From: Ascoidea rubescens DSM 1968
Lineage: Eukaryota > Ascomycota > Saccharomycetes > Ascoideales > Ascoideaceae
Assembly: GCF_001661345.1 (NCBI RefSeq)
Contig: NW_017962925.1
Span: 372,001 to 436,000, forward strand
DNA length: 64,000 nucleotides
Reading direction: 5' to 3'
The notes beneath the pieces are model-generated. The model ran no database searches and was not told the DNA's origin. It worked only from the letters and a program-made list of their open reading frames with translations. This document shows, piece by piece, positions 51,101-61,300 of the stretch (position 1 is its first letter; each line of letters begins with the position of its first letter). The position numbers and the translations under genes are program-made.

Positions 51101-52626
51101 TGCCCTGATCGATTCTCGTAAATGCTCGGAATTTTTGCAATTTCATCTTCTTTCACTTCCACTATGTTTTCTAATTTCAGATGCGCATGTAGGATGTGGA
51201 CTGTGCAGAAGTATGCGTGCAATCTCACACCCAAAAGTATGGAATAAAAAAACCTGGAAAAGTTTGGGCGAAATGAGAAAGCAGTGGCAATTGAAAGGCT
51301 TTTTCCGTTGCCAGTTCTTTTCCCGCTGATAACAGTTGCTTCTCCAACAGCTGTTGGTTATGACCAACAATACGCAATCACACTCGTCCTTCAAGGAGAT
51401 TATCTTTTGAGATTATCTTCTGAAGATCATACTCTTGCTGATCATTTGTAGTTTTATAATATTTAACACCTTTTAAATTACTTTTTGGTGGTTCATACAT
51501 TACCAGAAAACCAGTTTTTAGCAATCTACTTTGCTTATCACTACCATTGAGTAGTTTTGTAAGACACCTTATTGTAAATCTTTTCTTTGTCCATTTTCCA
51601 ATCTATCATGGCTCATTTCCATTTAATTCAACTATCCAAACATCTTATATTTCACCCACTTGTTCATCTGAATAACAACAGTTCGACAATTGGGTCCACA
51701 GCATATAGATCTTGTCTATTCAAACTTGAGTCTTTATCAGCATCCAGAATGTCCAAATAAGTCGCACTCAATAAATCCAAATATCCAGGCCATTGGCTCA
51801 GTTAAAAATAATCCCTAGTTAATCTCACCACCGATCTAGAATTTGGCAAGTTTAAACTTGCAACTTTTGAGAGGTTATATATTATGAAACAATTCATCGA
51901 ATTTTGTCTTTTACATTATCTTGTCAAAGATAATTCAGTTACTTAATTCAATGATCGGATTTGTTTTGAATAAAGTAAGTAAAATGCTCTTCTCCACTGC
52001 CTACAGTTTCAAAATCTTCTTTCCAATCCAATCTCCAACCCAATGCCTATTGTAAAAAGTTTTCTTTACTATTTGAAAAGCATGATACACCAAAAACCAC
52101 TCCAATAACAACACAACAGTAACTCAACAGCAATTCAAAAGCAATATCTAGCAATCAGCTATATACCCCTCCCCCAATACAACGCTCCATCCAGCAACAT
52201 CAGGAACAAGAACAGCAATCAACCAGCATCCACAGCAAACATATGAACATCCAACATCCAGAATCAGCTTCCGGAGTCACATGCACACATACAACCTCCA
52301 TTTCTGCAAAATAGGATAATCTTCTGGACTGCTTTGAATCTGACATCTTTATCACCTATCTATAGTTCTTTATTGATAGCCCACACTCTGTTTCTGTTTA
52401 CTTACTATCTCATCATTGTTTATTCCAATTTATTTTGTTTTCTTTTGTCTATCATATTTTATTCTATCTAATATCGTATAACCCAGTCGTCACTACTATC
52501 GATCCAGTATCCACTTATATTATTTTCCCTATTATTTTTCTTATATTCTATTAATCTATTCAATCATTCTATTGTTCTATCTTAGCTTAATTCATACTAA
52601 TAACATTTATAATTATCTACAATTTT

Positions 52627-52627
<1 letters not shown>
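48120..52627. other. 4.5-kb gene-free region between GATA factor and VPS21
   Basis: Divergent control region. 48120-49150 is very AT-rich. 49170-49780 and 50830-51400 are GC-richer, with scattered TGCGCAT-like motifs (for example 49222, 49669, 51181). A 16-bp direct repeat, TTTGAAACTGGAGAGA, occurs at 49439-49454 and 49728-49743. Frames of 89 and about 129 codons here match nothing I know. From 51430 on, the + strand becomes C/A/T-rich with CCCCT at about 52167, fitting a VPS21 promoter and leader. No structured RNA was recognised. Confidence 0.5.

Positions 52628-52714
<87 letters not shown>
52628..52714 (+). repeat. ATA trinucleotide microsatellite, 29 units, abutting the VPS21 start codon
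   Basis: Twenty-nine uninterrupted ATA units run straight into the ATG. The tract contains no G or C and no in-frame stop relative to VPS21. It would form an unstructured leader. Confidence 0.95.
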
Positions 52715-52717
<3 letters not shown>

Positions 52718-53377
52718 TCTGCTCCAAGATCATCAATAGCCTCTGATACTCCTCGTTTTGCTCAGTTCAAACTAGTATTATTAGGTGAATCCGCTGTTGG
52801 TAAATCCTCCATAGTTCATAGATTCGTTAAAGATCAGTTTGACGAATTCAGAGAATCAACTATAGGTGCAGCCTTTTTAACTCAAACCGTCTTATTACCA
52901 AATAATATAACCATCAAATTCGAGATTTGGGACACTGCAGGTCAAGAACGTTATAAATCTTTAGCACCAATGTATTATAGAAATGCAAATTGCGCAATTA
53001 TAGTCTACGATATCACTCAAGAATCCTCCTTAGAAAAGGCAAAACAATGGGTAAAGGAACTACAACGACAGGCTAATCAAGATATAATCATTGCATTAGC
53101 AGGCAATAAATTGGATTTAGCGGAATCTGATCCTTCAACGAGAAAAATTAAAAAAGAAGATGCTTTCACTTATTCAAGAGAAGAAAATTTATTATTCTTT
53201 GAAGTCAGTGCAAAAACTGGTGAAGGTGTCAAAAATATCTTCCAAAGCATCGCCAAAAAATTGCCAATTGATGATTTCAAACCTGCTTCATCCAATGCTA
53301 ATTTGAGAAATTCAAGACATAATCTAGGTGTCGATTTATCGAGATCCTCAATCAACCAATCTTCATGTAATTGTTAA
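52715..53377 (+). CDS. VPS21: Rab5-type GTPase Vps21
   Basis: Early-endosomal Rab controlling vacuolar protein sorting and endosome fusion. Motifs: GESAVGKSS (P-loop), [12 protein letters not shown] (Rab5 effector region), [20 protein letters not shown] (switch II), GNKLDLA (guanine specificity) and [10 protein letters not shown] hypervariable tail ends in SSCNC, a C-X-C double-prenylation signal. 220 residues, as expected. VPS21 (YOR089C) fits the chromosome-XV-like gene set of the window. The preceding triplet repeat leaves no doubt about the start, since the conserved part begins at [12 protein letters not shown]. Confidence 0.95.
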
Positions 53378-54394
53378 TTAATTAATTAAAAGTTATAAAT
53401 TATAAGTTATAAATAAATAAACAAATAAATAATGCTTTTTTTTTTCTTTTTTTTTCTTCATTCTTTTGTTATTGTTTTTTTTTTGAATTATTTTGAATCA
53501 TTTGAAGGGTTTTTATATATAATAGTTTATTTTATTTATCTTATTTTATCTTATTTTATCTTATCTTATCTTATTTTATTTTATTTTATTTTATTTTATT
53601 TTATTTTATTTTATTTTATTTTATTTTATCTTATTTTATCTTATTTTATCTTATTTTATCTTATTTTATCTTATTTTATCTTATTTTATCTTATCTTATT
53701 TTATTTTATTTTATTTTATTTTATTTTATTTTATTTTATTTATCTTATTTTATCTTATTTTATCTTATCTTATCTTATTTTATTTTATTTTATTTTATTT
53801 TATTTTATTTTATTTTATTTTATTTTATTTTATCTTATTTTATCTTATTTTATCTTATTTTATCTTATTTTATCTTATTTTATCTTATCTTATCTTATCT
53901 TATCTTATTATGTTACCAATTTTTCTTATTCTTTCTTAGTTAATCTATTCTTAGAGTGCTATTTTTTTTTTTTAGTTTCAATTGAATTAAATTTTTGGGT
54001 TTTACTATTAACTGTTCTTCTGTATTAAACTTTTAAAGATTATATTAAATTAAATTAAAGTAAAGTAGAAAAAAAAAAAAGAGGGAAAGTAAAGAAAACT
54101 ATATAGAATAGATAGATTATAGTAAGTAACTAGATCAGTAGACTGATCAAAATAAAATAATAACAAATATAATTAAAATGTTTTAACATAAGAAAAACAA
54201 GCAGTTAAATAAAAAAGAACAATTAATGAATAAAAAAAAAAGGATAAAGGGCTAGAGAAGTAGACAGATAAAAATATTTTATATTTTAATTTTATTCAAG
54301 AAACCTTTTAATACAAAAAAAAAATTTCAATTGAAATTATTTTATTATTTTATTGTTTTATTGTTTTATTATGAAAATTTCATTGTCTTTTTGT
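53378..54394. other. VPS21/Rho convergent intergenic region
   Basis: Holds the large TTATT/TTATC pentanucleotide array (separate entry). The rest is AT-rich with poly-T and poly-A runs. A long + frame through the array encodes only Phe/Ile/Leu/Tyr repeats and is not a gene. Confidence 0.7.
53525..53908. repeat. Pentanucleotide TTATT/TTATC satellite with higher-order duplication
   Basis: About 384 bp of 5-bp units alternating between TTATT blocks and TTATC blocks. The block pattern starting with TTTATTTATC at 53531 recurs 204 bp later (about 53735) in the same order, so the array itself appears duplicated. Confidence 0.9.
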
Positions 54395-55048
54395 TTATGA
54401 AATAGTACATCCACCACAGCATCCCAGATCAGAATCTTCGGTTCTTTGAGCATTGTTAGCATTATTATTATTGGTATTAGTATAGTTTGGGTTAGGTTGA
54501 TTTTGGTTGAATGAGCCTAGAGTAACAGCAGCAGCAGTTTGAAAGACTTGTTGAACACCTGAATTAGTTAAGGCAGAACATTCAAGGTAAGCAACAGCAC
54601 CCAATTGTCTTGCAACATTGGCACCTTGTTCAGAAGATACAAAGGATGATGGAGGTAAGTCGGATCCAGATTCTCTCACATCTTTTTTACAACCAACCAA
54701 AATTATTGGAACTTGAGAAACATGTTGTCTGATTTCTACAAACCAACGTTCTGACGCATTTCTTAGAGTATCATCAGAATCAATTGAGAAACATAGCAAG
54801 ATGACATCAGAATCAGGATAAGCTAAGGGTCTTAAACGATCAAAATCTTCTTGACCAGCAGTATCCCATAAACTCAAATTAATTTCATAGGTTCTGTCAT
54901 TTTGTTCAACTTGAATTATCTTTGAGCTTTCTTCAAAGACAGTAGGGATATATTCTTTGGGAAATTTGCCTTCAACAAAAGTGGTTAAAAGACAAGTTTT
55001 ACCACAAAAACCATCTCCAACAATAACCAATTTCTTGTCAATTTGCAT
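54395..55048 (-). CDS. Rho-family GTPase (RHO2/CRL1-like) with altered effector loop
   Basis: Membrane-anchored signalling switch for polarity, actin or cell wall. GDGFCGKTC (P-loop), LWDTAGQEDFDRLRPLAYPD (switch II), VGCKKD (guanine specificity) and ECSAL are Rho hallmarks. The tail is Asn-rich and ends CCGGCTIS: a CAAX box plus upstream cysteines for palmitoylation. The effector loop reads PTVFEESSK where Rho proteins usually have PTVFENY. ECSALT and the KKD motif recall Rho2, and RHO2 (YNL090W) lies near YPT53, the VPS21 duplicate, which supports a RHO2-type position. It also resembles Candida Crl1. 217 residues. Confidence 0.85.
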   Translation of the reverse strand: MQIDKKLVIVGDGFCGKTCLLTTFVEGKFPKEYIPTVFEESSKIIQVEQNDRTYEINLSLWDTAGQEDFDRLRPLAYPDSDVILLCFSIDSDDTLRNASERWFVEIRQHVSQVPIILVGCKKDVRESGSDLPPSSFVSSEQGANVARQLGAVAYLECSALTNSGVQQVFQTAAAVTLGSFNQNQPNPNYTNTNNNNANNAQRTEDSDLGCCGGCTIS

Positions 55049-56031
55049 TTTGAACAGGTTAGATTAAGTAGGTGGATAAAAACAGATCAGTAAACAAGTA
55101 AACAAACAAATGATGAGTCAATAGGTGAATAGGAAATAATAGGGCAAAACAGCGAAGGAGGTAAGTAGGTGAGTATGAAAAATGGCCCAGCAAAATGAAA
55201 ATGGCAGAAGAAAGAAAATAAAAATTCAACAAATGAGGTGTCTCCAGATAGTTTCCAGCAGAAGATGAACAATTACTTTAATATATATTGAAATACTTTC
55301 ACAGACTTAAAGCGATAGTGTTTTGATGCTAACAAGACCTCAGCACCAGCTTCATTACCAACTTTTGATCACCTCAAGCCCTTTTTGGCGTACATTCTGC
55401 TGGATACTTTCAAGCCGGTCCGCTTGTGAGGGGCATAAGCTTGCTCAATTCATGTTGCAAAACAACATCCAAGCAAAAAGTTTTGCAATAACAGGTAATT
55501 GTACCCTAGCTCATTCTCGCGCATATATACTTATATATGCGCGCAGAGATGCATGTGAAATAGCATATAATTGCATATATGAAACTCGCGTGTAGAAACG
55601 CCATTCTGCAGTAGTGTATTCCACGATTATGGTAGCACCGTGCTGATGGTTATTCGGACTCCGGACGTTATTCTGCGCAGGGATGCAGCACCGGCGAATG
55701 GGACGGCGCCAAAATGCTCGCGCAATTCTATTGGCTCCGGGCGGTTGTGGAGCGCTTTTCGGCCGATGGTGGAGGCTCGTCTCTTGCTGACAATATATAT
55801 ATGGGCATTGGCTGGGTCTTCTTCGTGTGCTGTTTCTGCTGAGCGACGCTTCTGGATATAGCTTTTGTCCATATAATGCGACTGCTGGGCTGCTGTTCTA
55901 TTGGTCATTTCTATTTCTTTGTCATCGGCTGTTGTTTTGTTTAATGGTGCTCTTATAGTGTCTACAAACTACTAATTTTAACCCAAAGATCGCAAACAAA
56001 AAAAACAGAAACAGAAATTGTTTTAATAGCC
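55049..56031. promoter_or_regulatory. Divergent Rho/AFG1 control region with palindrome and CCAAT boxes
   Basis: A perfect 11-bp inverted repeat, GCGCATATATA, spans 55519-55529 and 55532-55542. A GC-rich part lies at about 55600-55860. CCAAT boxes on the minus strand (TTCTATTGG) end at 55734 and 55904, upstream of the mitochondrial gene AFG1. Open frames inside are not convincing. Confidence 0.55.
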
Positions 56032-57627
56032 ATGTTCAGGTCTTCCTTTCTTTCTTTCGGTTCTGCTGCTTCTCTTCCTGCTTCCCAGTTCACCTTGACT
56101 TCCAAGTCATGTTCGATCAAAGTTGTTCTTCGCCGCAACTCCTCCATCGCGGATCATATTTTACCCCAGAAAATCCTACCCTCTGATTCCGTAGCTGATT
56201 TTGTTGACAAACATGCTCCTTCTCTAACTAAGGATGCTTCAAAGAATCCACTATCTGAGTATGACAGGTTAGTCAAAATAGGCAGATTAAAAAATGATGA
56301 GTACCAGCGAGAGATTATATCAAATTTATCCAGTTTGCATTCTTCTTTAATCAACTACACTCCACCAAAGATCAATATTCCTGATATATCTGTCAGAAAT
56401 AGTAAATTCAATTTTAAACTAAAAAATCCCTTTAGTTTTTTACTAAAAAATAAAAATTCAGATAACCAAAATGTTACCTCTCAAGATCAGTCAAATATTC
56501 CCCCAGGTATTTATCTTTATGGTGACGTAGGATGTGGAAAAACAATGTTAATGGACTTATTTTATTCTACGATTCCAATCCATTTATCCAAAAAGAGAAT
56601 TCATTTCCATCAGTTTATGCAAAATTTACACAAAAGATCCCACCAAATAATAAAGAAACATGGTTCCAATGATTTTGATACCATTCCAATACTATCTGCC
56701 GAAATAGCTCAATCTGCTACTGTCTTATGTTTTGATGAATTTCAGGTCACTGACGTAGCTGATGCAATGTTATTAAGAAGAGTCCTACTAAGAACTCTTC
56801 GTCCTGACCATGGTCTCATTCTTTTTGCCACTTCAAACAGAGCTCCCGATGATTTATATATCAATGGAATCCAAAGACAATCTTTTATCCCCTGCATCAA
56901 ATTAATCAAAAACAGAACTTCTGTCATATATTTGAACTCTCCAACTGATTACAGAAAGATTCCAAGACCGGTATCAAACGTCTATTGGTATCCCAAACCG
57001 GGTGTTTCTTACGAATCTTCAGCTGCTAAGGGTCAAGCTCAAAAACATGTCGATGAATGGTATGACTATTTCACTCAGGGCCATCCTCCAGAACATAACG
57101 TTGAATTAACTATTTGGGGTAGAAAATTAATTGTTCCAAAATCAAGTCCTCCAAATGTTGCTCAATTCACTTTTGAAGAATTATGTGCTAGACCCTTATC
57201 TGCAGGTGATTATCTAACTTTAGCTCAAAATTTCACTTCCTTTATCATCACTGATATTCCATATTTATCCATTGATGTAAGAGATAAAGTTAGAAGATTC
57301 ATTACTTTCTTAGACGCAGTGTATGATAACAATGGAAGAATAGCTGTTACTGCTGTTGCTCCTTTTGATGACTTATTCGTTGAACCCGAATTGGTCGATT
57401 CTTACGGTTTTAAATTGAAAAAATCGGAAATTGAAGCCAAAGAAGAAACTTTAGATGAAGATTTAGATAACGATATATTAGTTAAAAAACACGGTTTTGA
57501 TAAAAAAATTGCTAAAAAAGCTGCTTTTTTTGCTGTCGATGAAGAAAGATTTGCTTTTGCAAGAGCTTTAAGTCGTTTACATCAAATGAGTACAACTGAC
57601 TGGGTTGAAAAAGAAAGAGTTCACTAA
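56032..57627 (+). CDS. AFG1: Mitochondrial AAA-type ATPase Afg1 (LACE1)
   Basis: Mitochondrial inner-membrane-associated ATPase helping turnover of respiratory-chain subunits. The N-terminus is rich in Ser, Arg and hydrophobic residues without acids ([20 protein letters not shown]), a typical presequence. Walker [16 protein letters not shown] is at about residue 164, Walker [11 protein letters not shown] at about 235, and [14 protein letters not shown] and [13 protein letters not shown] fit the AFG1-like ATPase family (PF03969). 531 residues against 509 in S. cerevisiae. Start ATG 56032. Two CCAAT boxes upstream fit HAP-complex control of a mitochondrial gene. Confidence 0.94.
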   Translation: MFRSSFLSFGSAASLPASQFTLTSKSCSIKVVLRRNSSIADHILPQKILPSDSVADFVDKHAPSLTKDASKNPLSEYDRLVKIGRLKNDEYQREIISNLSSLHSSLINYTPPKINIPDISVRNSKFNFKLKNPFSFLLKNKNSDNQNVTSQDQSNIPPGIYLYGDVGCGKTMLMDLFYSTIPIHLSKKRIHFHQFMQNLHKRSHQIIKKHGSNDFDTIPILSAEIAQSATVLCFDEFQVTDVADAMLLRRVLLRTLRPDHGLILFATSNRAPDDLYINGIQRQSFIPCIKLIKNRTSVIYLNSPTDYRKIPRPVSNVYWYPKPGVSYESSAAKGQAQKHVDEWYDYFTQGHPPEHNVELTIWGRKLIVPKSSPPNVAQFTFEELCARPLSAGDYLTLAQNFTSFIITDIPYLSIDVRDKVRRFITFLDAVYDNNGRIAVTAVAPFDDLFVEPELVDSYGFKLKKSEIEAKEETLDEDLDNDILVKKHGFDKKIAKKAAFFAVDEERFAFARALSRLHQMSTTDWVEKERVH

Positions 57628-58055
57628 CTATCATAATAAATCATTTTTCAATTCGGTTTCAATTCAAATTTTATCTTAAAATAATGTATCTCAAATAAAG
57701 ATATCCTAATTTAATTCAATTTAATTTAAATTATAAATTTATTACCCAATATTTAACACTAATCTTTAATACTTTAATACTTTATTCTTTATTCTTTATT
57801 CTTTATTCTTTATTTATTTTTATGATTTTATGTTTTTTTTTGGTTAACTTATCTTTGTTTATGCTGATTATATGATTATTTTATTTTATTTTATTTTATT
57901 TTTTGACTTTTTAATTTTTTTATGAATCTTCTATAGACCAAGAAATTCACTTGACAATAATAATAATAAAGATATCAATATTCATATTATATATTATATA
58001 TTATATATTCTAATACAAAACCATATACATTTACACATTGAAAAATAAAATAAAA
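57628..58055. other. AT-rich convergent intergenic region
   Basis: 3' flanks of AFG1 and SYF1, with TTCTTTA repeats (about 57783-57815), TTTTA repeats (about 57875-57902) and an ATATTAT run (about 57985-58010). No gene seen. Confidence 0.6.
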
Positions 58056-61052
58056 TTAGTCGCTAGAAGCATTTTCTTCTTCTCTCCCTTCGTCACCACT
58101 ATCATCTTCATCTTCATTCAATGGATTTTCAAAAAAATTCTGATAATCAACCAATGAGTTATTTGATAATCCTAACTTAACCCCTATAGCTCTCTTCATT
58201 TTTATCATTTCTTTGAATGTATTTTCATCCCCATAATTTAGTTCAAATTCTCTCCATTCTTTCCAGTATTTTTCATAAATTTTCCCATTTTCTTGTAGTG
58301 GGGAAGGTTTTAATAATAATTCGCAGCCATATTTTAATAATTCTCGACCTCTAACAACTTCCCCTAATTTAACTTCAAAATTCTTAAAGCTTAATACAAA
58401 TTTTATAATATAATTATTTGGCAAATCCTCATGAGAAATAATGTTTTCATATATTATTCGTGCTTCATTGAAATTTTTAAATTCAATTGTCTTTTGAATT
58501 AAAATCTCATAGAAATTAAAAATATCTTTATAAATTTTTTCCTTAATCTCCAATGAATTATTTATTGAAATCTGACTATCCAACCACTCATGTAACTGCT
58601 TAATTCCTTCCCCATATATTTTTAAAGACCTAGATGATAACCCATTTTGTTGTTCAAAATCTGCATATAATAAATAAATAGGCTTGACCAAATCGCCAGA
58701 ACATTCATTAATAGCTTGTTCAAATAAATCTCTAATTCTCTCAATTGAAATAAAATTCTCCATTTTTTTCTGTTTCATTTGCTTGAATCTTAAAAGAATC
58801 TTTCCTAAATAAATATTATAAATCTCAAATTTTATTGGAAAATAGTTAAATTTATCCAACCCAATCTCAAAAATTTTAAAGCTTTTTTCAAAATTTTGAT
58901 TATCCCATAAAAAATTAATATAATTGATTAATATAACTGGAGTTAATATCTTAAGATTCATTATTTCTTCATAAACTTTGCAAGTCTCTTGAAAATCATT
59001 GGATGATTCAATTAAATCCAAATAAAATGACCATAATTTAACTGATTTATGGATCTTGTAAGCAGCTGGAATTTTATCATCAAAAAATCGTATCTGATCT
59101 TCAACCTTTCCTATGTTTTTAAAAGTGGGTTTTACTAAACTACTTTTGATAATATTGATTGCATTTTCAAAACATTTATCAACCTCTTCTTCGGTACTTG
59201 CGTCAATTGTTAATTCCATATCTGCCCAAGCTAAGTATATTTCAACTAAATCATTTGAATTCATAAAAGGAACTTTTGTTGCAGTACTAAATATTGATCT
59301 TGCTGTGAAATAATCCTTATTTGATTGATAAACTTTTGAATAATCAATCCATATTTGTTCTAAACCTGTTGTTTGCTTAAATTTTGCGTTTTCAATTTCC
59401 TCAATTTTTTCAAAATTATTTAAGTCATCATTTGTATTTTCATTATCTAAATCATCATTATTTGTATTTGAATCGTTATTTTCATTGTCATCATCATAAT
59501 TTTCATTTTTATGAGCTAATTTAGGATCAATCTTTGTTATTGCTTCTACATAGATATTTAATAAATCATTTAAATTTTTATTGTTTTTTTCCTTTTTCTT
59601 GTAAAAATTAATCTTTTTCAACCAAATGGTACAATTATTGATATCCTGTTTTAATAGAATATCATAAATAAATAGATTTCTATTTTCTAATAATTTTTCA
59701 AATTGATCCATATTTAAATCGATTTGAATATTGATATCGTCAATTTGTCTTTGTAAATCATTTCTAGCTGTTAGATTAAAGCTATGCTTTTTTAAAAGTT
59801 TTTCTTTAGAATTTAAGGATTTGATTTGATTTTTAATTATATTTTCTTTAAACTCAAGAAAACTTTCATAAATTAGTTTAAAATCTTTAATTGTTAGACA
59901 GATTTTTAAATTTTCAACAAATATATTATTAACTTTTATAAAATTTTTTCTAATCAAAAAATAATTTGATAATTTTATTATTATAAACCCCAATCGATTT
60001 TTATATTTTCTTATCAAGTTATTTAAAAATACTTCAATTAATAAATCAAATTTAACTAATTCATTTGAATGATTTTGATTTTGATTGTGATTATTTTGGT
60101 CACCATCATTTATCAATTCTTTGACATAATTAGTCAAAATATCAGCATATTGTAGATAAAGATCTAATTGAGATTTTCCAAGCGCCGATACAAAATTTGA
60201 ATTGTTTATTATATATTTGTCAAAAATTTTTAAAGAATTTTTATAATCATTTAGATCTAGTAATTTCTGTAAGATTATTTCCAATTTATCAGGATAATAC
60301 TGCAAGTACCTTAGATAAATTCTTGAAGATAATGATTTAATATTTTCACGATCAACAGGATTTATTGAGTTTATCTTGTTTCTATAGCTTTGTTGAGTTT
60401 GATTAGGGACATCATCATCCATATCATTTTCCAATTGGTTGTTGTCTGTCCCAGTTAATTCAGTGTTTTGATTGTTAGATTTATTTGGAATTGCAAAGGC
60501 ATTGAGCAATTTTTCATCGAATTCAAGATAAAGATTCCATATCAAATCATGTTGAGTCAAGGGCAAAGATTGAAAGGCTTGATTAAAAGTTTTTCTTATT
60601 AGAGATAGATTGTAAAATTGATAAGTTATTAAGAAATTTAAATAATTAAACCAAATGTAGGGGAATTTGTTTAAATTTAGTAAAGCCAAATTAAAAATTT
60701 TATTAATTTTTGTGAAATTGCTTTTAAATTTCAAAGGATTTAAATTTTTAACTAAAGATATTCTTAGATTTAAATAGATATTCCATAGTTTATAGGATCT
60801 CTTTAAATGATTGCAGGCTCTTTTTAGTATGTAAATTTGATGATTGATCAATTTCTTTTTTTCAATATTGTTATCTTTTTGATTCAGTTGATCTAGTTCA
60901 TCTAATTGATTTTTCTTGAAATTATAATAATTTAGCCAGTTATTCAATTCATAGGGGTCTTTTATTAATTCTAATTCGTAGGAAATGTCGTTATCAGATA
61001 AAAAGTCCAAGTTATAAGAGGTGGCTACTGCTGGTAAAGTATCGTTATCCAT
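58056..61052 (-). CDS. SYF1: Splicing factor Syf1 (NineTeen complex, HAT repeats)
   Basis: Scaffold of the Prp19-associated complex in the spliceosome. Begins with DISYELELIKDPYELNNWLNYY, the usual Syf1 start, and continues with HAT (half-a-TPR) repeats throughout: RACNHLKRSYKLWNIYLNLR, LNKFPYIWFNYLNFL, LEQIWIDYSKVYQSNKDY, VKLWSFYLDLIESSNDF and ECSGDLVKPIYLLYADFEQQ. An acidic Asn-rich insert lies near residue 520, and the C-terminus is acidic. 998 residues against 859 in S. cerevisiae. Start ATG 61052. In S. cerevisiae SYF1 (YDR416W) adjoins the M28 peptidase gene YDR415C, as here, although the pair is tandem here. Confidence 0.92.
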   Translation of the reverse strand: MDNDTLPAVATSYNLDFLSDNDISYELELIKDPYELNNWLNYYNFKKNQLDELDQLNQKDNNIEKKKLINHQIYILKRACNHLKRSYKLWNIYLNLRISLVKNLNPLKFKSNFTKINKIFNLALLNLNKFPYIWFNYLNFLITYQFYNLSLIRKTFNQAFQSLPLTQHDLIWNLYLEFDEKLLNAFAIPNKSNNQNTELTGTDNNQLENDMDDDVPNQTQQSYRNKINSINPVDRENIKSLSSRIYLRYLQYYPDKLEIILQKLLDLNDYKNSLKIFDKYIINNSNFVSALGKSQLDLYLQYADILTNYVKELINDGDQNNHNQNQNHSNELVKFDLLIEVFLNNLIRKYKNRLGFIIIKLSNYFLIRKNFIKVNNIFVENLKICLTIKDFKLIYESFLEFKENIIKNQIKSLNSKEKLLKKHSFNLTARNDLQRQIDDINIQIDLNMDQFEKLLENRNLFIYDILLKQDINNCTIWLKKINFYKKKEKNNKNLNDLLNIYVEAITKIDPKLAHKNENYDDDNENNDSNTNNDDLDNENTNDDLNNFEKIEEIENAKFKQTTGLEQIWIDYSKVYQSNKDYFTARSIFSTATKVPFMNSNDLVEIYLAWADMELTIDASTEEEVDKCFENAINIIKSSLVKPTFKNIGKVEDQIRFFDDKIPAAYKIHKSVKLWSFYLDLIESSNDFQETCKVYEEIMNLKILTPVILINYINFLWDNQNFEKSFKIFEIGLDKFNYFPIKFEIYNIYLGKILLRFKQMKQKKMENFISIERIRDLFEQAINECSGDLVKPIYLLYADFEQQNGLSSRSLKIYGEGIKQLHEWLDSQISINNSLEIKEKIYKDIFNFYEILIQKTIEFKNFNEARIIYENIISHEDLPNNYIIKFVLSFKNFEVKLGEVVRGRELLKYGCELLLKPSPLQENGKIYEKYWKEWREFELNYGDENTFKEMIKMKRAIGVKLGLSNNSLVDYQNFFENPLNEDEDDSGDEGREEENASSD

Positions 61053-61300
61053 ATTAAGAAGAAATAAAAGTATATAGTTTAAAGAGAGATTGAAAGTGAA
61101 GTGAGAAATAATTTAGGTTAGATTTAACTGAAATAATTTTCGTCCAATCACATGAGAGTAAGAATTTTAGTGTATATTTTTTTTTGTTTTTAGAAATGAC
61201 ATAAATATCTAAGAATGCTATATATGATATAAATACTTAAAAATCAAGAGTGATAATTTTAATTTGAGATAGATGAATCTTTTTTTTTTTTGTTATTGTT

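Noticed and set aside
51060-51329. 89-codon + frame
   Set aside because: Isolated in the VPS21 upstream region with no motif; expected by chance in a 4.6-kb gap.
53432-54028. 198-codon + frame
   Set aside because: Translation of the pentanucleotide satellite (Phe-Ile-Leu-Tyr repeats).
55640-55908. Overlapping frames in the Rho/AFG1 gap
   Set aside because: Composition-driven in a GC-rich stretch; no domain.
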